The translations under genes and the position numbers were made by a program. This document shows, piece after piece, positions 1 through 11,205 of a stretch of DNA of 64,000 nucleotides. Origin of the DNA: Diadophis punctatus similis (Eukaryota; Chordata; Lepidosauria; Squamata; Dipsadidae); assembly GCA_023053685.1 (NCBI GenBank), contig JALIGW010000148.1:165001-229000 (forward strand), read 5' to 3'. The notes beneath the pieces are model-generated. The model was not told where the DNA came from, searched no databases, and saw only the letters and a list, made by a program, of their open reading frames with translations. Positions within the stretch are counted from its first letter, which is position 1, and the number at the start of each line of letters is the position of its first letter.

Positions 1-413
1 GGTGCTATATGTTACTACCAAGAAGGTTAGGCAATTTTATCTTAAATGTAAAAGGATAAGGAGGTAATCTAGTCTCCTTCCAAATGGTGCCAATTATAGA
101 TTTGTTTAAAATTGGTTTTATCTGGGGAACATGGGGTTGAGAGGGGAGTTTGAATTGGTTCTCTGAATTATTTTCTGCATAATTATTTATATGCCGTTAA
201 AATTCCTGCTTGTTAAATAGGAAAAACCTTGATTATTTTAGAGCATTAATTCTTATGTAGGCAGGGACAATGGTCAACTTAATGAGATGTTGAGGGCAAC
301 TGAAACCAGAGTAAACAGCAGAGACATGAACAAAGGTGGCCATGTCTGAGGGTGAGAGATTGAAAAAGGGACAAAAAAACATTTATCTGATATTTTAAAA
401 AACTACCATAAAA
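1..413. other. unassigned AT-rich sequence
   Basis: No open reading frame, terminal repeat or known repeat family is visible here. The composition is AT-rich and unremarkable. Confidence 0.6.
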
Positions 414-1097
414 TACCATGTTTTTGGACTATAAGACACACCTGACTATAAGATGCACCTAAATATTGAAGAGGAAAACAACAGCAAAAGGTTTTTGGCC
501 TCTATGCACCCCATTTTTGGGCTTTTTTTGGCCGCTTTCCAGCCTTTTCTCTGCTCATTTTTGAGGCTTTTTCCAGTCTGTTTTGGGGGCTTTTTTGGCC
601 CATTTTTGAGGCCTTTTGGCTCATTTTTTAGGCTTTTGGGCCCATTTTTAGGCTTTTTTGGGCCCATCTTTGAGGCTTTTTGGCCCATTTTCAATACTTT
701 TTTCAGCCCGATTTTGAGGCTTTTTCTGGCCTGTTTTTGAGGTTCTTTTCAGCCTGTTTTGAGGCTTTTTTCAGCCAAGTTTTTTTTGGGGGTGGAAACA
801 GCCCCCCAAAAGCCTCAAAACAGCCCCCCAAAAGCCTCAAAAACAACTCAAAAAAGCCTTGAAATGGCCCCAAAAGCCTCAAAAATGGCCCCAAAAAGTC
901 TCAAAAATGGGCCAAAAACCCCCCCAAAATGGGCCAAAAAAGGCATGAAAAAGGCCCAAAAATGGGGCATGCAGAGGCCAAAAAACGGCCGGTGGGTGGG
1001 TGAGGCTTCAGCAATATTCAGTCTATAAGACGTACAGACATTTTCTTTTGTCTGTGGGAGACAAAAAAGTGTGTCTTATAGTCCAAAAAATACGGTA
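414..1097. mobile_element. non-autonomous DNA transposon, TIR-bounded and palindromic
   Basis: The ends are inverted repeats of about 28 bp: the left begins TACCATGTTTTTGGACTATA and the reverse complement of the right begins TACCGTATTTTTTGGACTAT. The inside is a degenerate short tandem repeat. From about 480 to 780 it reads as T-rich units of the type TTTTTGAGGCTTTTTGGCCC, and from about 790 to 960 the same unit runs on the other strand (CCTCAAAAATGGCCCC). The whole element can therefore fold as one long hairpin. No transposase is encoded; the frames across it are low-complexity K/P or F/L/G strings. The superfamily is not assigned. The TATAAGACGCACC-type end is common in vertebrate genomes, but I cannot name it safely. 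Confidence 0.7.
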
Positions 1098-1625
1098 TCT
1101 AAATCATCATTATTTAAATAAATGCAGAAAACTGAAGTGGCAGGAAGGTGGAATTAAGTTAATTATGATAAAAACCTTAATACTAGAAGGAATAAGGAAA
1201 AATTCATAAGGAAATGGCCAGATTTTGACTGTGTCTTGCTTTTCAAAAAGAGATTAAAGATTAACATCTTTGGATTGGCTAAAACGACATGGATTTTGGC
1301 TCATTTCAAGGAATTGGTCTAGGCATCACTTCTTCATTCCTAGAAAATAATTCTTCGTTGCTGTACATCCTAACATGCATATACATCTTAGCGAATGCTA
1401 AATTATAGGAATTGCATTACCAGAGATGCACTTAATCCAGTGCTCAGATGGGAAAATGGTTGATTGTGAAGGGTCTTTAGACAGCCGTATATCTTGATTG
1501 GAGCAAGCACCACAACGGAAGGTAGAAAGGAAGGTGATATAGATAAAGTTGGTATAGATAGAAGTATATTTTCCATTGATTCAGTCTATTGAGCCAGTCT
1601 AGAGAAAAGAGGAAATAAAGGGAAG
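1098..1625. other. unassigned sequence
   Basis: Nothing recognisable: no supported gene, repeat end or regulatory site. Confidence 0.5.
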
Positions 1626-1666
1626 GAAAAAAAGAAAAGAAAAGAAAAGAAAAGAAAAGAAAAGAC
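1626..1666. repeat. (AAAAG)n microsatellite
   Basis: A run of AAAAG pentamers of about 40 bp, read directly. Confidence 0.9.
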
Positions 1667-1690
1667 TTCCAAGGTCCCTTCTAGCTCTGT

Positions 1691-1692
1691 TC

Positions 1693-1725
<33 letters not shown>
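1691..1725. repeat. (TGAT)n microsatellite
   Basis: About eight or nine uninterrupted TGAT tetramers, 25 bp downstream of the AAAAG tract. Confidence 0.9.
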
Positions 1726-2456
1726 CCTTTCTTCCATTCACACATTCAGCCATGCACATAAACACATACAAATAATTGAATGAGCCACCCACTAGCCTTC
1801 CCTGCCTCTGTCAAAGGAAGAGCTTCAGTAGGTTCCATCAGGATAGGTATAGATATCAAGTTTCCTGGACTCTATTCTAATTATCTCACATCGCATACTT
1901 AAGAAGGTCAGGTGGAGGCATCAAAGAAGGGTCCTACAAACAACCACATTATGTGCCAAGAGTGTTATTTATTGTTATTGATAGGCAGGAATAAGCAAAA
2001 TCCACTAGCATCCATCACTATTCCTTGGAGTAGAGGGGGGTGAGGTGGGGAGACCAAGAACAAAAAGAATTATTTAGAAAAGAAGCACATAAATAGTCTC
2101 ATTCTAAAGAGCATCTTAGGAAGACCTAAACAAAAGTATAGATAAAATCAGAAATGCTGTCAGAAAACTGATTTCAAAAGAACTATACATCCCTGCTTGA
2201 ACCATTTATGAGAACCATAAGTAGATAAATATAACTGTAAATTATGTAACTACATAAGTAGATAACTACAAATAGAATAATAACTCAAAAGCACAAGAGA
2301 ATTCAAAAGTATTTTCCTTGAGTTTTTCTTCTATTGTTTGGAGTAGTTCAAGTATAAAATACACAGAATGTACTTACTTAAAAATGTTTGCAACTTTTAT
2401 AGTTACGTATTACACAAGTTTGACTGTGATCTTTAAACCTATGAAGATTTTCTGGA
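1726..2456. other. unassigned sequence
   Basis: AT-rich, with no feature that I can support. Confidence 0.5.
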
Positions 2457-2930
2457 GAATGATGATGTTCGTCCATCGTGTTCAAAGAGGACCTTGACAT
2501 CTAGGATGTCAAGACTTGTGCGTGAATTGGATTAAAGTGAGGGAGAGGTGTGCATAGTCAGCCTCACTCTCTCTTCCCAGATTCCATCTTGCTCCAAATA
2601 GCAGGACAAGAGTCGAGACAGTTGGAGATGGGCTGGGTGCAGTGGTTGACCAGGGCGTCTTTCGTGTCTTGCCGTGCTCTTAGCGTACCACATCGTTTGC
2701 AGAGACTGCCTTCATGACCGTTGTCCTATTCTAGTAGAATTCATCTGCTCAGTCCGCCGGAATCTGTCTTCACATGCTCGGGATAGACAAGTCCCTATCT
2801 CACCGAAGGTCAATGACCCAATGGCTACTCTCAACCTGGTTTGGCCAGCCTGTCGAAGCTGTTGCCTGGGGTGTGGCCGCTGCGCATGCTATAGCTGCTA
2901 GGAGCCACAGGTGAGAGCTGAGTGACAGGT
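2457..2930. other. GC-richer block, possible old interspersed repeat
   Basis: Composition changes from about 65% AT flanks to a more balanced block with sharp limits. It begins near GATGATGTTCGTCCATCGTG and ends near a CR1 fragment. It has no sustained ORF. It reads like a decayed SINE or LINE 3' piece, but I cannot place it in a family. Confidence 0.3.
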
Positions 2931-2940
2931 GGAATATAAG

Positions 2941-3215
2941 ACAGCATAGAACACAGAACACAGAATAACAGAGTTGGGAGGGACATGGGAGATCCTCCAA
3001 CCCCCTGTACAAGCAGGAGACCCTATACCATTTCAAACAAATGACTGTCAAGTCTGTTCTTGTTCTTGAAAGCCTCCAGTAATGGGGCACCCACAATATC
3101 TGAAGGCAAGCCATTCCACTGGTTGTTCTCACCATTAGGAAATTTCTTCTTAGTTCTAGGTTGCTTTTCTCCCTGATTAGTTTCCATCCATTGGTTCTTG
3201 CCTTGCCTTCTCGCA
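2941..3215 (-). mobile_element. CR1 LINE, 3' end fragment
   Basis: Read on the minus strand this is the conserved CR1 tail: ATGGATGGAAACTAATCA, then GGAGGCTTTCAAGAACAAGA, then CCAACTCTGTTATTCTGTG. It ends in short direct repeats of ATTCTGTG, the terminal 8-mer style of CR1. The 5' part of the LINE is missing, as is usual for CR1. The same tail occurs on the plus strand at 9391-10316. Confidence 0.85.
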
Positions 3216-4167
3216 AGCAGCAAGACTAGTCTATGAAGACAGGACTGTACACTTCAAGTAAATGGATTTCTTAAATGTCTTGCTGAAAGTATATTAGAAG
3301 GCTAACAACAAAATACTTACATGTCCCTTTTTAAAGTGAAAGTGTTATTCCAAACCTATAATTAACCAATAACATGTTAATGATAGGCTCTACTCTTCTG
3401 AACATGAACATTAATCGGGATCTTTCTGCAAGCGATGAGATCATTTCACTCTGCTTAATTCTACAATGTACAATGAGGAAAGTACAAAGTCTAATATAGA
3501 AACAAATTATCATGTATCACAATCCATTTCTGCAGTACTTTATCAGAAGTAAAAACCCAAATAATCTAATAAACACAAAATAATGAAATCCTGGTTACTC
3601 ATCTTTGTCATCATAAATGTTTTCACTACAGTAAACAAGCATATTTTTCTAGCTGATTCCAAAGGTGCTGCAGAAGGTCTGATAGATCTTTTTTCCCAGA
3701 GATATTTTGCAAGTGAAATTTGAAAACCCAAAAGGTCTCTTTACATAAACATATTTAGTGATGAGAAAGTGTTTGCTTTCCTTTTTGAAAATTGGTTGGA
3801 TAGTTTCTATTTCTTACCAAATAGAATCTTATCAGAATTTCCATTCAATCTTTAAGCATTAGGACAACATATAATAGGGAAACTTTAATTTTATAATGTC
3901 TTTTTTCCTTTCAGAATGTTTTTGCCTCTAGGTAAGTTGAACATGTAAACCCATTCTACCTAAAATTCCATCCAGCTGATTTTAAAATAGTAATTTTCTG
4001 CTTGTTTGATTTTTAAAAGAATCTTAGAGCAAAATTCAGCCAAAATTGGACTAAACTACTCAGCTGAATGCAACAGAATTCAGCTTGTTTGACTTGTATT
4101 ATAGCTGCATATACATATTAGGAAAATTTACCATTCATTGGATTTGAAACAAGAAGTCTTCAATTAT

Positions 4168-4170
<3 letters not shown>
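3216..4170. other. unassigned sequence
   Basis: AT-rich sequence with no supported gene or repeat family. Confidence 0.5.

Positions 4171-4218
<48 letters not shown>
4171..4218. repeat. (CA)n microsatellite
   Basis: About 24 CA dinucleotides immediately upstream of the Sauria SINE. Confidence 0.95.
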
Positions 4219-4221
<3 letters not shown>

Positions 4222-4256
4222 GACAACACATACTTACATACATACACACATATAGG

Positions 4257-4566
4257 ATGTGATGGCTCCACAGTTACATACGTTGAACTTGTCAGCTGGA
4301 AAGTTGACAACCTGGGTTCAAGACCCAAGGGCCGTGCAACGGAATGAGTTCCTGTTACTTGCTCCAGCCCTTGCCAACCTAGCAGTTCCAAAGCATGCAA
4401 ATGCAAATAGATAAATAGATACCACTTCAGTGGGAAGTTAACAGTGTTCTGCATATCTCAGGGTCTAGTCATGCTGGTCACATGACCACGGAAATGTCTT
4501 CAGACAACACTGGTTCCCTTGGCTAAGAAATGAAGATGAGCACTTTTCCTTTTCCTTTACCTATAC
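4257..4566 (+). mobile_element. Sauria-type SINE (tRNA-derived head, BovB-type tail)
   Basis: The order of blocks matches the Sauria SINE: a tRNA-like head with a B-box-like GGGTTCAAGACCC, then TTACTTGCTCCAGCCCTTGC, CCAACCTAGCAGTTCCAAAG, a TAGATACCACTTCAGTGGGA block, TCATGCTGGTCACATGACCA, and a TTCCTTTACC tail. This SINE is known to use BovB reverse transcriptase, and a BovB copy lies at 32985. The head is mutated relative to the better copy at 37660-38012. The SINE sits between two CA tracts. Confidence 0.85.
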
Positions 4567-4568
4567 CT

Positions 4569-4573
4569 ACACA

Positions 4574-4618
<45 letters not shown>
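4569..4618. repeat. (AC)n microsatellite
   Basis: About 25 AC units with one ACC interruption, directly after the SINE tail. The tract probably grew from the tail. Confidence 0.95.
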
Positions 4619-4620
<2 letters not shown>

Positions 4621-4621
4621 T

Positions 4622-4693
4622 ATACATACATACATACATACATACATACATACATACATACATGCATGCATGCATGCATGCATGCATACATAC
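4622..4693. repeat. (ATAC)n/(ATGC)n compound microsatellite
   Basis: ATAC tetramers change to ATGC tetramers and back again. The ATGC part is self-complementary. Confidence 0.95.
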
Positions 4694-5047
4694 CAATAAG
4701 AACCGCACCTATATATAGACAGAAGGCTGCTTTGTAAGATTAAATAGTTGGCTGGAATAATCCAACAAGCAGATTGATGTGGGACACTAGCTAAGATAAG
4801 GATTCTGCACCTGAATGCTGAATGTATATAAGCCTATTATACAAACATTTCTTCTGTCACACTTATAGCTAAAAAATTGAATCTGTAGGTCAGGTCTAAA
4901 GAGAAGAATAGAGGAGACATACTTAGCATTTATTCAATTCACATTTTTAAGGCAAGCCTTTTCATTCATGCTGGAGATACCAACTCAAAAATAGGTATTC
5001 ATAAATATACAGAGAGGTGCAGGTGTATTTTAAAATACAGGACAGGT
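4694..5047. other. unassigned sequence
   Basis: Nothing recognised. Confidence 0.5.
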
Positions 5048-5288
5048 CAGAGGTGGGTTCCTGCCAGTACGCTCTTACCTGTTGGTCGCTGCAGAGCCGA
5101 AGAAGCCGGTGGCGTTCGCGGCAAGCAGAACGCTTTGCGCATGCGCAGAGGTCAAAAGAATGCAAATGGCGGTGTCTAGGCGGGCGGGGGAAAACGGGCG
5201 GGGGAAGCCCCGCACTGCGAACGCCACCGGCTTCTTCGGCTCTGCGGAGACCAACAGGTAAGAGCGTACCGGCAGGAACCCACCTCTG
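5048..5288. mobile_element. short hAT-type element, GTGGGTTCC family, hairpin form
   Basis: The 241-bp element has near-perfect inverted arms of 72 bp (5048-5119 and 5217-5288, about three mismatches). The ends are CAGAGGTGGGTTCC and GGAACCCACCTCTG. The flanking octamers GGACAGGT and ATACAGGT agree at 6 of 8 positions, consistent with an aged 8-bp hAT target duplication. The loop holds TGCGCATGCGCA at 5136-5147. No transposase is encoded, so it must have been mobilised in trans. Six other members of the family lie in the window. Confidence 0.85.
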
Positions 5289-5889
5289 ATACAGGTGTAT
5301 TTTAAATTAAATACAAGGAGGGCGGTGGCCATCTTAATATTCAGTTTTTGAAGTCTCTAGGATTACTAGATTCAGTCTTTTATTTCAGGTATATTCCAAG
5401 CTCCATTCTGCTCCCTTAGAAGGGAGTGGTTCCAATGTACTCTTAAGGTAAAAGAAAGCTTCACTACATCACAGATACAGTTCTAGTAACTTATTTTGAT
5501 CTTCCTTTCAGGAATAAAGCTGGGGAAAATATAAACAATCATATTAGTATGCAAAGTGGAAACAAACAAATGCTCTTAGAAGGCATAAATCCTCCATTCC
5601 ATATACAGTATGTCACCTATCTTAACTCTTAGCTCTAAATACATCATTTAAAACCTCAAGATTAAAATTATATATCAATTTTAAATAATAAGGAAGGCAC
5701 TGCTGATTTTCTTATCCCATAGTGCCAGAATGGGGTTCTCATACCTCTTACTTATATTATATCTTTTAAATGACATGTCTAGATCTGGCTAATTCTCCCA
5801 GAAATTGGGAGAGTTATCATTTAAGTGTAATTTTAAATATGGACAGTACTAATAGTACTCCTTCCTAATCTAAACCCTCCCGAATGCAG
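5289..5889. other. unassigned sequence
   Basis: AT-rich, nothing supported. Confidence 0.5.
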
Positions 5890-6175
5890 TGCCCCAAAGG
5901 TGCTTTTTCAAAAAGCAGTTGGACTTTCTTGATTTTCCTTGAAGACATTTTGCTTCTCATCCAAGAAGTTCTTCAGTTCTGACTGAAAGGTGGAGAATAG
6001 GAGGATTTATATTCCTTGAAATCATCTGGTCATTAGCACTCTTTCTGAGAGTCCTTGAGGCCACTTGGAGATTTCTCTGTGTCTTCAGGGCCACCTGAAT
6101 AGTGCAAATGGCTGTGGAACCTTTTGAAAAACAACTTTGGGACAACCATGACCTGGATGACTGAGAATCTCCAAA
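5890..6175. mobile_element. palindromic short repeat (GAAACGTC family), diverged copy
   Basis: The left half matches the minus strand of the family: CCCCAAAGGTGC, then TCCTTGAAGACATTTTGC, then TTCTCATCCAAGAAG. The right half has ACAACTTTGGGACAACCATG followed by ACTGAGAATCTCC. About 120 bp between the halves is not shared with other copies (11206, 46310, 47747, 59950). Confidence 0.6.
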
Positions 6176-6215
6176 GGCATTCTGAATGCTCCGGATTATA
6201 ATTCTGAATATTCCT

Positions 6216-7967
6216 TGCTTCATACAATCATTGGCCATGTTGATTGTGGAAAATTCTGCAAATAATAATCCAACACACCCAAGATGTATTTGGTTAGGGA
6301 TTGTCATGATTAGGTGGAATTTGACACAGATCATGTAGAATAGACTTTTGAATGTAGATTCTTGCACAGCAGTTGAAATTGTTATAGTCACTGGAATTGC
6401 TGTAGATACATAATCAATATTAGAAGCATGTTATTTGGTCAATATTTGTTGGGTTGATTTGTGTTTTGTTTCATACGTGTTTTTGATTTTTTTTTAAAGG
6501 AATCTTTGGATGTGTGTTTTTCCTTGCTGTACAGTTTCAGTTCATATGCAGCATACCATTTCAAAATGATTATAATTATGCCTTGAGTTAATAGAGCCAC
6601 ATTTGCTGATCTCCAGAGGGTTATATAGTCAGAGTTCAATTAATGAAGATTAAAGATCACTGCTGATCAAAGTAATGGTTGCTTATTTTAAAAAATATGA
6701 AAGCCGTTCGTCATAATGTAGCTTTCTGTAGCTTTTTGTTCATAATTCACTGCACCTATTTAAGTAGTACTGCTAGTAAAGAGGCAAACAAGTCAATATG
6801 CAGTTGTCTACTACCATACATTTTTCTTTGGGCTGTTCATCTGTCTCATTAATTTGTTTGTTCTGATTTCTCCAATTCTTTTTATTAGCATGATACTTAT
6901 GACAACACAAACTAGACCATGAATACAAATACTTAAGCCTGCATTTCTACAATATTAAGACAGATGAACAAGTACCCACTTACACTTTATATAATTCAGC
7001 TGGAGAAACAAATGCAATCATGCTACTCTGCAGAAATGCTGAAGCCAGAATAGCATTCAATATTCTGTTTTTAGGGACAATGGGTTTTAATGATTCTGTG
7101 CTCTTCAGGCTGTTAAAGATTACAGTATTCCATGAATGTACAGTCATGTTCTAAAGATACCTCTACAGAAATATAGCAAAGAGCTAGTGTTAATGTGCTA
7201 TCAGTTACTCTATGCCTCATAAATTGTGTATGCAGGAGTTTCACCATCCTAGCAAGGATCCAGGCCAAAAAAAAAATCCCATTATGTTTAAACAGAGATA
7301 AGTTGGCCTAAAAACACCCCAATATCTAAATGTCTTATATAGTATACAAGATATTATAGCTATAATAGGTATAGTGTTAAGGTGAGAATAAATCTCATAG
7401 AGGCGATTTGGATCTTTTCTTGGAATTCAGACATTTAGAAAATAAAGCTGAGATTAAAGGTCTAATAGAAAATATTTATTTCGGTACAAAAACAATAAAT
7501 CATGAATAGTTACATCCTTGCTAATAAATCGTGACCGCTCCAGTCAGAGTCAAAGGCAGAAGAGAATAATGGAGAATCAGGAATGCACACATGCGCAGAA
7601 GATCACATCACGTGTCCTGCTTGTATTGGAATGTACCATAATATTAGAATAGGGGTGCATCACCCTGCATATACATACAACTGACAATATTCACACCGTG
7701 ACATATAGTTAGTTTTAGTGTTTTATTGATTTAGTTTTAGTTTTGTTATATTTATTGTGCCGAGACCATATTCAAAACATTTTGATCTCTACTGGGACAA
7801 AAGCATATCTGGAATTCAGTGGAGAGGATCTATTCCAATGTTCGATCAAAATCTACTCAGAATAAGAATGCAGCCTGCCAAAAGTACATGATCTAGAGAT
7901 CCCAGTGCTTTCCTATTGGCCATGCTTACTGGGACTGCTGAGAGCTGAAGTTCACCATCATCTAGAA
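6216..7967. other. unassigned sequence
   Basis: AT-rich, with short homopolymer runs only. No gene or repeat family that I can defend. Confidence 0.5.
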
Positions 7968-8102
7968 CAGGGTTAGGCAAAGTTGGCTCTTCTATGACTC
8001 GTGGACTTCAACTCCCAGAATTTCTGAGCCAATCATGCTAGCTTAGGAATTCTGGGAATTGAAGTCCACGAGTCATAGAAGAGCCAACTTTGCCTACCCC
8101 TG
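7968..8102. mobile_element. 135-bp hAT-type MITE, nearly perfect hairpin
   Basis: The element starts CAGGGTTAGGCAAAGTTGGC and ends GCCAACTTTGCCTACCCCTG. The arms are about 57 bp with only a few mismatches. It is flanked by identical 8-bp duplications ATCTAGAA (7960-7967 and 8103-8110), the hallmark of hAT insertion. It is too short to encode anything. Confidence 0.92.
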
Positions 8103-8440
8103 ATCTAGAAGGTTGTGTGGTCTTTTAGTACCAATTTAGTAGACTATGAAGAATTTGCTAGGTCAAGCATAACATTCCCGTGGATGGAAATGTTCTTCCT
8201 TTCTGTTTCCAATCAAATACAGGAATTAAGGAAGGGCAAGAGATGGAGCTTGTCCATTCTACTTTCCTCTGCAATTCCAATGACCCTGAAAATCTCACCT
8301 GAAGAGTTGAGGGAGATTTTGGAAGGGTGTGAGAAATGGTACTTGCAGTCACTGAATAAAGAGTTCACTTGTTCTTCTTTTGCCACAGAAACCGTAGTGG
8401 GCATTAACATTGTGGGAAATTGGAATGTTATAAGATCTGT
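8103..8440. other. unassigned sequence
   Basis: More balanced composition than its neighbours. It contains a 109-codon plus-strand frame (8115-8444) with no recognisable domain and no supporting signal, so I do not call a gene. Confidence 0.4.
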
Positions 8441-9357
8441 ATAATTATCATTTTTAAAGGTATTTATATAAGATTATATAATTTATAAATTGGATTTTTT
8501 ATTGTAGAAATTTTAGATAATTAGGGGTTCTTTTTTTCTTTATTATTGTATATTGGGAAGTTGGTAATGTTATTAACCAATGGATGAAAGTGTAGTGATA
8601 AGATTAGAAGTTGTTTAAATATGGACAATGAGTTAAAATAAAAAATTGAGTAATAAAGTTGAAAAGAAGATATGAAATGGGAAAAGGAATCAGAAATTTA
8701 GGGCATTTAGAAATGACAGAATAAAAAATATGAGTAAAGATATAAATTGAGGTAAGGGAGGAGTATGGCCTAAAATTAAGAGGTACAAGAGACGATGAAT
8801 ATGTCTGGAAGATAAGCTATAGCGATTAATTTGGAAGAAAATTGAAAATTAAAGGTGGTAGACCCAGGCGACAAAAATAGGAGGAAGGAGGCAGCACTAG
8901 AATAACAATAGATATATCTAGAAGAATATAATATATATAAATATGGATAAAGGAAAAGATATAAGTTTAAGAGTAGCACCGATGCTGGAATGAAGTCAGG
9001 GTTTTGAATTGCTCGTCTGTTAACTATAAAATGGATTATGATTAGATGTACTCAGGGAAGGATAAGAGGGAGGAAGGGGAAGTAGAAAGGAAGGGGAGAG
9101 ATGGAGTAGGGAAGTAGGAAAGAGGGAGAGAGGGAGAAAGAAGGTAGAGGGAAGAGACGGAGATAGAGGGAGGGGAGTAGTATGAAATATAGAAGGAAAA
9201 CAGACAGGAGATAAAAGTACAAAAGGTGCAAATTTAGGATATTTGTTTATGGCATTTTGGACAGAAATGTATAATTATGTATGTTTTGATATTGTAGTAT
9301 ATGTATGGATGTTTATGTAAAGTTGTCGAAAAAATAAAAAATTCTTTTTAAAAAAAT
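8441..9357 (+). mobile_element. probable L1-type LINE 3' untranslated region
   Basis: The stretch lacks ORFs, contains a long purine-rich tract (about 9066-9180), and ends AAAATAAAAAATTC then TTTTTAAAAAAA. This resembles the 3' ends of the clearer L1 copies at 49915-50336 and 42842. No clean target duplication was found. It could instead be another A-tailed LINE. Confidence 0.4.
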
Positions 9358-9390
9358 GTGGAACATTGTAGGTATTAACATTAACATTTG

Positions 9391-9808
9391 GATTACTGCA
9401 TCCAGTTTTGGTCACTATAATATAAAAGTTGTTGAGACTCTGGAAAGAGTATAGAGAAGACCAGCAAAGATTATTAGAGGGCTGGAGGCTAAAATGAAGA
9501 ATGGTTGCAGGAATTGGATCTGTCTAATCTAATGAAAAGAAGGACTAGAAGTGACATGATAGGAGGCTTCCAATATTTGAAGGCCTTCTACAAAGACAAG
9601 GGAGTTAATATATTCTCCAAAGCACCAGAAGGGAAGACAAGAAACAATGGATGGAAACTAATCAAGGAGAGAAGCAACCTAGGAGAAAATTCCTAATGGT
9701 GGGAACAATTAACCAGTGAAATGACTTGCCTTCAGAAGTTGTGGGTGCCCCATCACTGGAGGCTTTCAAGAAGAGACTGGATAACCACTTACATGGAATG
9801 GTATAGAG
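9391..9808 (+). mobile_element. CR1 LINE 3' region, part 1 (split by a hAT element)
   Basis: The sequence follows the CR1 3' consensus order: CTGCATCCAGTTTTGGTCAC, then GAGACTCTGGAAAGAGTATA, AATGGATGGAAACTAATCAA, GGTGCCCCATCACTGGAGGC, AAGAGACTGGATAACCACTT. It breaks off at ATGGTATAGAG, where the hAT element begins, and resumes at 10237. The last 8 bp (9801-9808) are the target duplication. Confidence 0.9.
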
Positions 9809-10236
9809 CAGTGATGGCTAACCTTTTTCTCTTCACGTGCCGAAAGTGTGTGTGTGTGCATGACAGCGCACATGCGTGCGTGCCGGCACACATAATGCAA
9901 TGCTCGTGCAACACCCCCCCCCACGTGCCCCACCCCCTGTGCATGCACGTGCATCCCCTGCACTCCCCCTGCCTCCCAGGCATGCACGTGTGACCCCCTG
10001 CACTCCCCCGCCCCCTCCGGAGGGCCTCCCTCCCAGAGGCTCGAGGAAAGCCTCCGGAACCTGGGGTGGGCGAAAAACAGGCCTCCCAGAAGTCCGGAAA
10101 CGGGCCAAAAATCAGCTGGCTGGCGGGAGGTGTGCGGGCATGCACAGTGGAGCTGAGCTGGGCAATGGCTCACGTACCGGGAGAAATGGCTCTGTGTTCC
10201 ACTTCTGGCACCCGTGCCATAGGTTTGTCATCACGG
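9809..10236. mobile_element. non-autonomous hAT element nested in CR1
   Basis: The left end is CAGTGATGGCTAACC and the right end is GGTTTGTCATCACGG, inverted with about one mismatch in the first 8 bp. It is flanked by perfect 8-bp duplications GTATAGAG (9801-9808 and 10237-10244). Removing it restores a continuous CR1 sequence. The inside is GC-rich with TG/CA-type runs. The long frames seen there (90-135 codons on both strands) are compositional and show no transposase motif. Confidence 0.95.
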
Positions 10237-10316
10237 GTATAGAGTCTCCTGCTTGTGTAGGGGTTTGGACTAGATGACATCCAAGTCCCTTCCAACTCTG
10301 TTATTCTACGAGATTG
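10237..10316 (+). mobile_element. CR1 LINE 3' end, part 2
   Basis: It continues the CR1 tail after the hAT: GTCTCCTGCTTGTGTAGGGG, then CCAAGTCCCTTCCAACTCTG, then TTATTCTACG. This is the expected CR1 terminus. Confidence 0.9.
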
Positions 10317-11205
10317 GTAGAATGAAAAATATATCCCCTCTCTACTTATGGCATGATATATCCAAAGAAAAGTCTCGTTGACATCAGTAGTAGAGATTTA
10401 ATTATTAAAATACCTGTGGATGTCACTGAAATGTATAAAAAATGCTTAGTTTAACATTGTTGCCAAGTTTAAATGGAAGCAACACAGTTCATCAGATAGT
10501 TAATTGTGGTATAATATGAAAAGAAAATACCCCACAAGCACAAACAGAATTAAAATTTGAACCAAGAGACAGATCTATCAACAAGACAATCAATGTTAAT
10601 GCAGTTCTTCAGTTTTGAGAACATGAGATTTTTCTATTCAGGTGATTTTAGTTAAATAGAATTAGGTGTAATAAGAAAAAGAAAAAGAATCCTTCAATTC
10701 GCAATGTATTGATCTTATTAAAATTCACACAGGTTTGTTTAAATATAGGGCTTATATGGAATTATGCTGTGAGACAGGTGAATATGTACCAATTATGGTG
10801 TCTACTATTTTATAATGTTTGATATATATTTTAGTAATGGCAAACATGAATTAATTCCCAAAATGTTATTTTCACACAGTTAAATATTAGGGGAGAATCA
10901 AGTGATCATATATTAAATTACAAGCTGGGTAGCAATAAATTAAATAGTAGACATTTTGCACAGCACAAAGAGTATTCAGAACAAATTCCATGATTCATTT
11001 CATATATAGCTAAGCAATAGGTATTCTCACTTCGCGCTGCTTCCACACTCAAACTGCTTCCATATAAATAATAAGGAATCTATTGCATTTGCAGAAGCTT
11101 CATCTGTGCATAAATCCTGTGATTTAATTAACCTATTTCTTCTATTGATAAAATATACAACATCTATTATATAGGGAAATGTCTTCTTCTGATATAATAT
11201 GCAAA
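10317..11205. other. unassigned sequence
   Basis: AT-rich. Nothing supported. Confidence 0.5.

Noticed and set aside
5017..5332. CpG island or gene promoter at the GC-rich block
   Set aside because: The GC-rich stretch is exactly the hAT element between its inverted arms, so the composition is explained by the insertion.
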